Positions 1-5,016 of a stretch of DNA of 5,016 nucleotides are shown in pieces. Made by a program: the position numbers and the translations under genes. Under the pieces are notes generated by a model that was given only the letters and a program-made list of their open reading frames with translations, was not told where the DNA came from and did no database searches. Location of the stretch: the NCBI GenBank assembly GCA_050329975.1, contig JBHJOG010000107.1, forward strand, positions 1-5,016, written 5' to 3'. This DNA is from CALKHQ01 sp050329975 (GTDB taxonomy: Bacteria > Pseudomonadota > Alphaproteobacteria > CALKHQ01). Positions within the stretch are counted from its first letter, which is position 1. Every line of letters starts with the position of its first letter.

Positions 1-503
1 AGCCAGCCGCCGGCCGGCATCAGCAGCAGCTGCCACATCACCGCGACCGTCACCGGCGGCGTCATCAGCGGCAGCAGGATCAGCGTGCGCAGCAGGCTGC
101 GTCCCTTCACCGCCCGGTCGACCAGCACGGCGACCGCGACCCCGAGCACCAGGGCACCGGCCGTGGTGGCCAGCGCGTAGATCGCAGAGCGCCATAGCGA
201 GTTGGTGAACCGTATGTCGCCCAACGCGTTGCCGAAATTGCCGACGCCGACGAAATTGTCGCCGAGGAAGGACAGCGACCGCTCCGACATGTCGAGGAAA
301 AAGGGGGCGGCGAGGTTCGCGTTCAGCAGCGAGAGGATCACGAGGTAGATGAAGGGGTAGACCGCGAACACGATCAGCCCCGCCAGCATCGGGGTCACCA
401 CCAGCCAGGCGACGAGCCGGCGCCCGCTGATGCCGGCCTTGATCGTGCCGGCGCGGGATCGGCCCGGTGCGCGTGCCGCCGGCAGGGGAGTGGTCAGGCT
501 CAC
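1..503 (-). CDS. CUT1-type sugar ABC transporter permease (MalF/UgpA-like), N-terminal part
   Basis: Inner-membrane permease subunit of a binding-protein-dependent carbohydrate importer. It would form half of the channel together with a second permease lying beyond the left edge. The 167 visible residues show a basic cytoplasmic N-terminus (about 1-30). A first membrane span follows at about 31-58, containing VVTPMLAGLIVFAVYPF, the typical first helix of MalF/UgpA-type proteins. A periplasmic loop with GVGNFGNAL (86-94) matches the usual 'GLxNF' block of the family. Two further spans lie at about 104-128 and 138-163, the latter with LILLPLMTPPVTVAVMWQLL, the usual start of the conserved permease domain. 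The EAA loop that docks the ATPase is not reached. The start is the GTG at 503-501, preceded by AAGGA (515-511) at 7 nt; the nearby ATG at 512-510 is out of frame and meets a stop after two codons. The gene lies 86 nt downstream of the binding-protein gene in the same direction, so the two are probably co-transcribed. The family call is firm; the substrate is unknown. Confidence 0.9.
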   Translation of the reverse strand, partial: MSLTTPLPAARAPGRSRAGTIKAGISGRRLVAWLVVTPMLAGLIVFAVYPFIYLVILSLLNANLAAPFFLDMSERSLSFLGDNFVGVGNFGNALGDIRFTNSLWRSAIYALATTAGALVLGVAVAVLVDRAVKGRSLLRTLILLPLMTPPVTVAVMWQLLLMPAGGW

Positions 504-540
504 CGGTCCATCCTTGGAGTATCGCGTCGAAGAACGTAGA

Positions 541-567
541 CGGCGGCGCAGGTCACCTGCGCCGCCG
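541..567 (-). promoter_or_regulatory. Intercistronic hairpin between binding-protein and permease genes
   Basis: The arms CGGCGGCGCAGG (541-552) and CCTGCGCCGCCG (556-567) are perfectly complementary, giving a 12-bp, almost all-GC stem with a 3-nt loop. It begins 22 nt after the stop codon of the binding-protein gene and ends 37 nt before the permease start. Reading on the minus strand, the bases after the stem are TCTACGTTCTT, only moderately T-rich, so this is not a classic strong intrinsic terminator. Such stems are common after the binding-protein gene in ABC operons (the malE-malF arrangement is the textbook case). There they protect the upstream mRNA or cause partial termination, so that binding protein outnumbers permease. 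That role is inferred here. Confidence 0.7.
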
Positions 568-589
568 TCCTGTCGGTGGATCGCTCAGT

Positions 590-1930
590 TCACCCGAGAA
601 TGCTTTCCCATTCGGCCTGCGCGTCCGTCATCGCCTGCTCGGCCGTCTTGTCGCCGGCCAGCATCAGCCCGAGCTGGTCGGTCAGCACCTGCATCAGCCG
701 CGGCGATTCCGGCTTTGTCGGCCAGGGGAAGGCATTGGCGATCGCTTCCTCGACCGCATCGGCCTGCTTCGGAGCGAATTCGCGATAGGCCGGCATCGCC
801 GACAGCCGGGTCGGGTCTACGCCGGTCTTGTTGTTGGTCAGCACCGACAAGTGGGTTTCCTTGCTGGCCGTCATGCGGACGAACTCCCAGGCCATGTCGA
901 CATTCTGGCTGCCGGTGGAAACGCCGAACGACCACCCGGCATTCATCGCCGGTCGGTTGGTGGTGTTGCCGCCACCGACCGGCATCGGCACCACACCCCA
1001 CTGGCCGACGATGGCGCTCTGCTCCGGATCCTCGGCCCAGGTGCCGAGGTCGGTCCAGAACTCGATCATGCCCGCCTGGCCGCCCAGGAACACCGGGATC
1101 GAGTTGCCGAACTCGGTCTCCAGCGGGGTCGGCGTGGCGTAGGGCGCCGCGTCGAGCATTGCCTGCGCGGCCGCGATGCTCGCGTCGGACGAGAGCGTGG
1201 GCATTCCCGATGCGTCCAGGAAGTCGCCGCCGAATCCGCCCAGGCGGTTGGCGTAGGACGAGCAGATGATGATCGGGAACTGCTTGCCCATGATCAGGGC
1301 GCCGTAGACCCCGTCGGCGCTCTCTGCCTCGGTGATCGTCCGGATCACGTTCAGATAGTCGTCCCAGGTGGTCGGGGCGCTGAGTCCGTTCCGCTCCAGG
1401 ATCGTCGTGTTGTAGAACAGCACGTGGGTATCGCCGTCATAGGGCAGGCCGTAGCGGCGACCGTCGACCAGGGTGTAGGTGTCGTAGAGTGCGCCAAGGA
1501 AGTCGCTTGGGTCGATACTGGCGGCGTCGGCCTCGATCCGGTCGGTGATGTCGAGCAACACGTTGTCGCGCACCAACGCTTCCTTGTCGACGTACCAGTA
1601 CTGGAACACGTCCATCTCGTTGGCGCCGGACACGACGTCGAGCGTCGCCTGCGCGGTGGCCTGGTCGTAGGGAACGATCACCGCTTCCACGGTGGCGCCG
1701 GTCAGTTCGGCAAAGGCCGCCGACAGCGGGTCGATCGAGCCGGCATGCGGGTTGATGATCAGGAAGCGCAGTGTTTCGCCGGAGTAGTCGGCGGCAGCTG
1801 CGAAGCGAGTCAGGGCCGGGTTGGCCAACAGCGGTCCTGCGATGGCGGCGGATGCCGCTCCCCGGACGAAGCGCCGGCGGGTCACCGGCGCGTTCAGGCG
1901 GTTGGACAGTCGGATGTCGAGTTCGTTCAT
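590..1930 (-). CDS. Family 1 (CUT1) extracellular solute-binding protein with Tat signal peptide
   Basis: Periplasmic receptor that captures the substrate, probably a carbohydrate, and delivers it to the downstream permease. The protein is 446 residues, normal for the family. Residues 17-24 (TRRRFVRG) form a twin-arginine motif, followed by the hydrophobic stretch ASAAIAGPLLANPAL and a probable cleavage site around A47/D48. There is no lipobox cysteine, so a soluble periplasmic protein is expected. Mature-domain hallmarks include MDVFQYWYVD (106-115), GLPYDGDTHVLFYNTTILER (161-180) followed by NGLSAPTTWDDY, the conserved 'GLPYd...lyYNkd...P.TWdE' block, and GGQAGMIEFWTDLGTW (283-298), the usual 'F..GkaAM...g.w' block. 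A longer reading frame begins at a GTG six codons upstream (1948), but that would place the Shine-Dalgarno inside the gene; ATG at 1930-1928 is preferred. Family and export route are clear; the ligand is not readable from sequence. Confidence 0.93.
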   Translation of the reverse strand: MNELDIRLSNRLNAPVTRRRFVRGAASAAIAGPLLANPALTRFAAAADYSGETLRFLIINPHAGSIDPLSAAFAELTGATVEAVIVPYDQATAQATLDVVSGANEMDVFQYWYVDKEALVRDNVLLDITDRIEADAASIDPSDFLGALYDTYTLVDGRRYGLPYDGDTHVLFYNTTILERNGLSAPTTWDDYLNVIRTITEAESADGVYGALIMGKQFPIIICSSYANRLGGFGGDFLDASGMPTLSSDASIAAAQAMLDAAPYATPTPLETEFGNSIPVFLGGQAGMIEFWTDLGTWAEDPEQSAIVGQWGVVPMPVGGGNTTNRPAMNAGWSFGVSTGSQNVDMAWEFVRMTASKETHLSVLTNNKTGVDPTRLSAMPAYREFAPKQADAVEEAIANAFPWPTKPESPRLMQVLTDQLGLMLAGDKTAEQAMTDAQAEWESILG

Positions 1931-1935
1931 GGATG

Positions 1936-1943
1936 CTCCTCCC
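1936..1943 (-). promoter_or_regulatory. Strong ribosome binding site fixing the binding-protein start
   Basis: On the minus strand GGGAGGAG lies 5 nt before ATG 1930-1928. It is almost the full anti-Shine-Dalgarno complement and lies inside the upstream GTG-started extension, which argues against that extension. The strength fits a protein that must be made in excess. Confidence 0.85.
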
Positions 1944-2143
1944 AGCACTTTTCATGTCGTGCGACGCGATTGGGCGACCGCCTGCGGACATTTGTCACGC
2001 GCTCCGAACTTTACGCACAAACAGGCGGCTTTGCCCACATGGAGCGGGCCTTGCGCTGCCAGATTCCGTCGCAGATGATTGCAGGCCGAAGCGTGGCCGG
2101 GTACGGAGTGCAAGATTATCGTCGCCTCGCCGGGCAAGTTTTG

Positions 2144-2149
2144 TATGAT
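2144..2149 (+). promoter_or_regulatory. Candidate -10 element of the regulator promoter
   Basis: TATGAT matches the sigma-70 -10 consensus at five of six positions and lies in the only AT-rich stretch before the regulator gene. No good -35 hexamer is found 16-18 bp upstream (the region there is gtcgcctcg-like), so the promoter is either activator-dependent or misplaced by this reading. Transcription would start near 2156, at the edge of the perfect palindrome. Confidence 0.35.
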
Positions 2150-2160
2150 GAATTAGCTGC
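2148..2160 (+). promoter_or_regulatory. Copy 1 of motif ATGAATWAGCKGC, upstream of the regulator
   Basis: ATGAATTAGCTGC here matches ATGAATAAGCGGC at 3034-3046, before the CUT2 ATPase, at 11 of 13 positions. It ends 42 nt before the regulator start; the second copy ends 40 nt before the ATPase start. AT-containing matches of this length are unlikely in such GC-rich DNA, and the same position suggests a shared promoter or operator element. The natural candidate protein is the GntR regulator encoded between them. This is an inference from two copies only. Confidence 0.4.
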
Positions 2161-2171
2161 CGATCGGCAGC
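2156..2171. promoter_or_regulatory. Perfect 16-bp palindrome in the regulator leader
   Basis: GCTGCCGATCGGCAGC is a perfect inverted repeat with no spacer, centred between 2163 and 2164. It lies 31 bp before the TTG start of the regulator gene and overlaps the right end of motif copy 1. GntR-family dimers bind palindromes of about this length, commonly in their own control regions, so an autoregulatory operator is plausible. It could instead fold as a short hairpin in the mRNA leader. It is not followed by a T-run, so it is not an intrinsic terminator. Confidence 0.5.
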
Positions 2172-2191
2172 GACGTATGGCTGATCCGATT

Positions 2192-2195
2192 GGAG
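2192..2195 (+). promoter_or_regulatory. Ribosome binding site supporting a TTG start
   Basis: GGAG lies 7 nt before TTG 2203-2205, a good spacing. The alternative in-frame ATG at 2230 has only GGGTGG at 2216-2221 in front of it. The TTG is therefore preferred, though the choice only affects nine residues lying before the DNA-binding domain. Confidence 0.55.
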
Positions 2196-2202
2196 CATTG
2201 CA

Positions 2203-2994
2203 TTGACCGAACAGTGGGTGGCACCGCCGATGTCGCCGCGCCGAAGTACGCTGCATCAGCTCGTCGTCGATACCCTGGGGGCCGAGATCGTGGCGGGGGG
2301 CATCGCAGTCGATGCGGTGTTGCCGAACGAGCAGGGGCTGTGCGGCATGCTCAGCGTCAGCCGGACGGTACTGCGGGAAGGAATCAAGACGCTTGCGGCC
2401 AAAGGCCTGGTCGAGGCGCGGACGAAGGTAGGGACCCGGGTCCGGCCGCGCGACGACTGGAACATGCTCGACCCGGACGTCATGGCGTGGCGCCTGGTGC
2501 ACGCCGACCGGCAACAGGCGGCAGGCGAGCTCTTCGACATGCGCCTGATCTTCGAGCCGGTTGCCGCCCGCATGGCGGCGGAACATGCCACCGAACCCGA
2601 GGTGGCGCTGATCGCCGCCGCCGCCGCCGAGATGCGCTTGCGCATCGAGGAGAGCGAGGACTATATCGAGCCCGACATCGCCTTCCACTGGAGCATCCTG
2701 CGGGCGACCGGCAACCAGTTCCTCGCTGGCCTGGGAAAGCTGATCGCCGCCGGTCTCAGGCTCAGCTTCCGCCAGAGCTGGTCGCGGCCGGAAACCCGTG
2801 ACCGGGCCATGCTGGAGCACGAGTCGGTGCTGGACCGCATCCGCTCGGGCGACGCTCCGGGAGCCGAGGAGGCGATGCGCAAGCTGTTGCAGAACGCGCG
2901 CTCGGACTGGAAGCGGGTCGAGGCGGTTCGGGCCGGCGAGGCGGTGGAGGAGCAGGCGGTCGTGCGGGTGAAGGTGGACAACGGCGCCGATTGA
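2203..2994 (+). CDS. GntR-family transcriptional regulator, FadR/FCD subfamily (DgoR-like)
   Basis: Cytoplasmic ligand-responsive DNA-binding protein, 263 residues from a TTG start (254 if ATG 2230 is used). Residues about 16-84 form the GntR winged helix: LPNEQGLCGMLSVSRTVLRE (40-59) is the helix-turn-helix core, followed by IKTLAAKGLVEARTKVGTRV as wing. The linker RPRDDWNMLDPDVMAWRL (81-98) is very like the 'PRNQWNYLDTDVLQW' segment of E. coli DgoR as I recall it. The all-helical FCD effector domain spans about 106-235. Its metal/ligand residues D158 and H162 (DIAFH) and H206 (LEHESVL) are present. The third His, normally in an 'AMRxHL' block, is replaced by leucine (AMRKLLQN, about 228). 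DgoR, as I recall it, also lacks that His. The effector is likely a sugar acid or sugar-derived metabolite, by analogy only. It lies divergent from a CUT1 operon and 92 bp before a CUT2 operon in the same direction, so it probably controls one or both and itself. Confidence 0.92.
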   Translation: MTEQWVAPPMSPRRSTLHQLVVDTLGAEIVAGGIAVDAVLPNEQGLCGMLSVSRTVLREGIKTLAAKGLVEARTKVGTRVRPRDDWNMLDPDVMAWRLVHADRQQAAGELFDMRLIFEPVAARMAAEHATEPEVALIAAAAAEMRLRIEESEDYIEPDIAFHWSILRATGNQFLAGLGKLIAAGLRLSFRQSWSRPETRDRAMLEHESVLDRIRSGDAPGAEEAMRKLLQNARSDWKRVEAVRAGEAVEEQAVVRVKVDNGAD

Positions 2995-3026
2995 CAGCAA
3001 GATCGGCTTGGTCATCGTTGACTGAA

Positions 3027-3046
3027 TCATACTATGAATAAGCGGC
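3027..3046 (+). promoter_or_regulatory. Operator-like palindrome plus motif copy 2 before the CUT2 operon
   Basis: TCATACTATGA (3027-3037) is a palindrome with 5-bp arms around a central C. It overlaps ATGAATAAGCGGC (3034-3046), the second copy of the motif found before the regulator gene. It also contains -10-like hexamers (TACTAT 3030-3035; TATGAA 3033-3038), with a weak -35-like TTGGTC at 3008-3013, 16 bp before TACTAT. A better -35-like hexamer, TTGACT (3018-3023), has no -10 at proper spacing. An overlapping promoter and repressor site is the likely reading, meaning the transporter genes have their own start besides any readthrough from the regulator gene. Confidence 0.4.
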
Positions 3047-3086
3047 TCGCCGCCCGTCAGGGTCGCGGCCGGGGTGGAACGGCGAG

Positions 3087-3920
3087 ATGGTAGACGAGCC
3101 TGCGCAGGGCGAGGCAATCGGCCACGACGCGCCCACCGCGGCGGCTCCGGTCCAAGGGACGCCGGTGGTGCAGATCCGGCATCTGCACAAGCGCTACGGC
3201 AACGTGGTGGCGCTCGACGAGATCAACCTTGAGATCGGCAGCAACGAAGTGCTCGGCCTGATCGGCGACAACGGCGCCGGGAAGTCGACCCTGATCAAGA
3301 TCCTGACCGGGGTCGAGCGCCCGACGGCCGGCGAGATTCTTGTCCGCGGCCAGCCGATCGACTTCGGCCGCTACGGGGTGCGCCAGGCGCACGCGCTGGG
3401 CATCGAGACCGTCTACCAGGAGAAATCGCTCGGCGAAAAGCAGCCGCTTTGGCGCAACTTCTTCATCGGCCGCAACATCACCAACCGGCTCGGTTTCATC
3501 AAGGTCAAGGAACAGAAGGCGCTGGCCGGCAAGATGCTGATGGGCTCGATCGGCTTCCGCGGCGTCGGCATCAATGTCGACGCCACCGCCGGCAACCTGT
3601 CGGGCGGCGAGCGCCAGGGTATCTGCATCGGGCGGGCGATGTACTTCGACGCCGACCTGATCGTGCTCGACGAGCCGACGGTGGCGCTGGCGGTGAAGGA
3701 GGTGCGCAAGGTCCTCAACTTCATCGAGGAGATCAAGCGTTCGGGCCGCGCCTGCCTCTATGTCGAGCACAACCTCGCCCATGTCCACGAGATGGCGGAC
3801 CGTATGGTCATCATCGACCGCGGTCGGGTCGCCGGCGAGGTCCGCCGCGGCGAGATGACGGTAGCCGAACTGACCGAATACTTCCTGTCCCTGCAGGCCG
3901 AACGAGAGGCCGCTGCATGA
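3087..3920 (+). CDS. CUT2-type sugar ABC transporter ATPase, single domain (FrcA-like)
   Basis: ATP-hydrolysing subunit of a monosaccharide-type importer, bound to the inner face of the membrane with the permease encoded next. The protein is 277 residues and contains one nucleotide-binding domain, starting near 27 after an Ala/Pro-rich N-terminal tail. Walker A is GDNGAGKST (60-68), the Q-loop glutamine is Q111 in VYQEKSL, the signature is LSGGERQ (171-177), Walker B is LIVLDEP (191-197) with catalytic E196, and the switch histidine is H228 in VEHN. RbsA, XylG and MglA carry two fused domains in about 500 residues; a single domain of this length resembles FrcA of rhizobia, and a homodimer is expected. 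The segment after the Q-loop (GEKQPLWRNFFIGRNI) differs from the usual 'lsVaeNiflGRe' form. The D-loop reads VALAVKE, close to the 'AALGVKE' of FrcA. ATG 3087 has GGTGGA (3073-3078) 8 nt before it. The stop overlaps the next start (ATGA), indicating translational coupling. Confidence 0.93.
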   Translation: MVDEPAQGEAIGHDAPTAAAPVQGTPVVQIRHLHKRYGNVVALDEINLEIGSNEVLGLIGDNGAGKSTLIKILTGVERPTAGEILVRGQPIDFGRYGVRQAHALGIETVYQEKSLGEKQPLWRNFFIGRNITNRLGFIKVKEQKALAGKMLMGSIGFRGVGINVDATAGNLSGGERQGICIGRAMYFDADLIVLDEPTVALAVKEVRKVLNFIEEIKRSGRACLYVEHNLAHVHEMADRMVIIDRGRVAGEVRRGEMTVAELTEYFLSLQAEREAAA

Positions 3921-5016
3921 CAGATGCCGCGACACGGCGCGATGCGGCATCGGTGCCGCGTCGACCGTCGCTGGCGGCGCGCCTGCTCGGGGTGGAGGGC
4001 GTGCCGATCCTGCTCGTCTTCGTCCTGGTGCTGGCCATCCTGATGGTGATGGCGCCGAACGCCTTCCTCAGCTGGCGCACCTATATCTCGATCCTGGCCA
4101 ACTACCAGCCGCTGATCATCTGCGCGCTCGGGCTGACCCTGGTGATCGCCGCCGGCGAGATCGATCTGAGCTTCCCCTCGATCATCACGCTGTCCAGCAT
4201 CCTGTTCGCCTCCTTCTACCGTTTCGACCTGGTTCCCTGGATCTCGTGGATGGCGGAAGGCGTTGCGCCGGAGGACATCCCGGCGATGCAGGCGCAGCTG
4301 GCCTGGGCCGGCCTCGCCGTCGCCGTCGCCGCCGGCGCCTTCGCCGGCTTCGTCAACGGCATCCTGATCGCGCGGATCGGCATCCCCTCGATCATCGCCA
4401 CCCTTGCGATGAGCTTCGTCTGGCGCGGCATGGCGGTCTTCTTCGCCTCCGGCCGGCAATATGCGCTGCGCGGCTACAACGAGACGCTGCTCTGGGACCT
4501 GACCACCGGCCGCGTCCTCACCGACCTGTTCGCGGTCGAAGGCGTGGTGCTGCGCAAGCCCGACGGGATCCCGCTGCAGGCGCTGATCGTCGTCGGGCTG
4601 GCGGTGCTGCTGTGGTTCATCCTCAACCGGCACCGCTTTGGCGAGGCGCTGCTGTTCATCGGCGACAACTCCAACGTCGCCCGGGTGATGGGCGTCGACG
4701 TCAAGCGGACCCGTGTGCGGCTGTTCACGCTGATGGGCGCCCTGGCCGGCATCGCCGGCGTGTTCCTGACCTCGGAGATCGAGAACTTCACGACCACGCA
4801 GGGACAAAGTACGCTGCTGGTGGTGATGGCTGCGGTCTTCATCGGCGGCACCTCGATCTTCGGCGGGTCGGGCTCGATCGTCGGCAGCTATGTCGGGCTG
4901 CTGATTGTGGTGACGCTGCAGGTCGGCATGGTGGCGATCGGCCTCGGCGGCGAGATCGCCGACATGACGATCGGCGCGATCTTTATCGGCGCGGTCATGG
5001 TCCACATGATCGTCGA
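3917..5016 (+). CDS. CUT2-type sugar ABC transporter permease (RbsC/FrcC-like), 3' end cut
   Basis: Inner-membrane channel subunit, expected to act as a homodimer with the upstream ATPase. The 366 visible residues start at an ATG that shares ATGA with the ATPase stop, with GAGAGG (3904-3909) 7 nt upstream. Hydrophobic spans lie at about 29-46, 64-80, 86-104, 129-152, 158-177, 221-238, 266-285, 299-315, 319-343 and 347-364. Family blocks are LTLVIAAGEIDLSFPS (73-88), FVNGILIARIGIPSIIATLAM (first residue 145), GDNSNVARVMGVDVKRTR (249-266) and FIGGTSIFGGSGSIVGSYVG (308-327). The usual RbsC motif is 'GGIDLSVGS'; here it is GEIDLSFPS, and a polar stretch at about 105-128 separates two helices, making the protein longer than the usual 320-350 residues. 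No stop codon is reached, so a few C-terminal residues are missing. The associated periplasmic binding protein is not in view. Substrate unknown. Confidence 0.93.
   Translation, partial: MTDAATRRDAASVPRRPSLAARLLGVEGVPILLVFVLVLAILMVMAPNAFLSWRTYISILANYQPLIICALGLTLVIAAGEIDLSFPSIITLSSILFASFYRFDLVPWISWMAEGVAPEDIPAMQAQLAWAGLAVAVAAGAFAGFVNGILIARIGIPSIIATLAMSFVWRGMAVFFASGRQYALRGYNETLLWDLTTGRVLTDLFAVEGVVLRKPDGIPLQALIVVGLAVLLWFILNRHRFGEALLFIGDNSNVARVMGVDVKRTRVRLFTLMGALAGIAGVFLTSEIENFTTTQGQSTLLVVMAAVFIGGTSIFGGSGSIVGSYVGLLIVVTLQVGMVAIGLGGEIADMTIGAIFIGAVMVHMIV

Larger units (their letters stand above)
1931..2202. promoter_or_regulatory. Divergent control region between the CUT1 operon and the regulator gene
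   Basis: These 272 bp separate the start of the leftward binding-protein gene from the start of the rightward regulator gene and must hold both promoters. The part near the regulator (2139-2155) is unusually AT-rich for this DNA and contains the probable regulator promoter and operator. For the leftward operon the best -10-like hexamer I see is GATAAT (minus strand, 2120-2115). It lacks a well-spaced -35 and would imply a leader of roughly 180 nt, so I do not call it. A weak inverted repeat GACA-TT-TGTC lies at 1987-1996. Short ORFs here look like chance frames: none has family-like sequence. Confidence 0.75.

Noticed and set aside
1931..1948. Six-codon N-terminal extension of the binding protein from GTG 1948
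   Set aside because: The strong GGGAGGAG ribosome binding site lies within the extension, 5 nt before ATG 1930, so initiation at the ATG is far more likely.
1987..1996. GACA-TT-TGTC inverted repeat as an operator for the CUT1 operon
   Set aside because: The arms are only 4 bp and do not extend, there is no second copy, and the chance expectation is high.
1952..2198. Small minus-strand frames in the divergent region as possible leader peptides or small proteins
   Set aside because: No convincing ribosome binding site or recognisable sequence, and they overlap the promoter/operator region; chance frames are common in DNA of this composition.
467..2206. Long plus-strand open frame (579 codons) running antisense to the binding-protein gene
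   Set aside because: It is a GC-rich shadow of the minus-strand gene: composition is dominated by Arg, Gly, Val, His and Asp, no family motif is visible, and the minus-strand frame has a clear Tat signal and binding-protein blocks.
3042..3053. GCGG-CTCG-CCGC inverted repeat as a terminator after the regulator gene
   Set aside because: Only a 4-bp stem and no following T-run; it is better explained as part of the motif flank in GC-rich DNA.
2116..3117. Minus-strand open frame (333 codons) opposite the regulator gene
   Set aside because: It is antisense to a well-supported GntR/FCD gene, shows shadow-type composition and runs through the regulator promoter region.
3057..3950. Minus-strand open frame (297 codons) opposite the CUT2 ATPase
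   Set aside because: The plus frame has every ABC ATPase motif; the antisense frame is repetitive in Asp, Val, His and Leu with no recognisable domain.
3758..5005. Minus-strand open frame (415 codons) rich in Asp, His, Gln and Arg opposite the CUT2 permease
   Set aside because: The polar, repeat-like composition is what the complement of hydrophobic permease codons gives. The plus frame is open to the window end and has RbsC-family blocks.

Overview
The window is GC-rich chromosomal-type DNA with tightly packed genes. Long antisense shadow ORFs, a TTG and a GTG start, strong Shine-Dalgarno sites, a Tat-exported sugar-binding protein and a FrcA-like single-domain ATPase all suggest an alphaproteobacterium of the soil, plant or marine type. 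This placement is an inference from gene style, not from a marker gene. The window holds five protein-coding genes, two of them cut by the window edges. I see no RNA gene, mobile element or CRISPR array.

Layout. The left part is read leftwards (minus strand). It holds a family 1 (CUT1-type) extracellular solute-binding protein with a twin-arginine signal peptide (590-1930). After an intercistronic hairpin (541-567) comes the first membrane permease of the same transporter (503 down to 1, continuing off the window). A 272-bp divergent control region (1931-2202) follows. The right part is read rightwards (plus strand). It holds a GntR/FCD regulator resembling DgoR (2203-2994), a 92-bp gap with operator-like sequence, a single-domain CUT2-type sugar ABC ATPase (3087-3920), and an RbsC-like CUT2 permease that overlaps it by 4 bp (3917-5016, cut at the right edge).

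How it fits together. One FCD-type regulator sits between two sugar importers of different evolutionary classes: a MalF/UgpA-like CUT1 system and an RbsC/FrcC-like CUT2 system. The simplest reading is a carbohydrate or sugar-acid uptake locus in which the regulator senses the imported compound or a breakdown product and controls itself and one or both transporters. In support, a near-identical motif (ATGAATWAGCKGC) lies about 40 bp before the start codons of both the regulator and the CUT2 ATPase, and each copy overlaps a palindrome. The substrate cannot be named from this window. The CUT1 ATPase and second permease, the CUT2 binding protein and any catabolic enzymes must lie outside it. Everything here belongs to known families; the regulatory architecture is the part most worth a second look.
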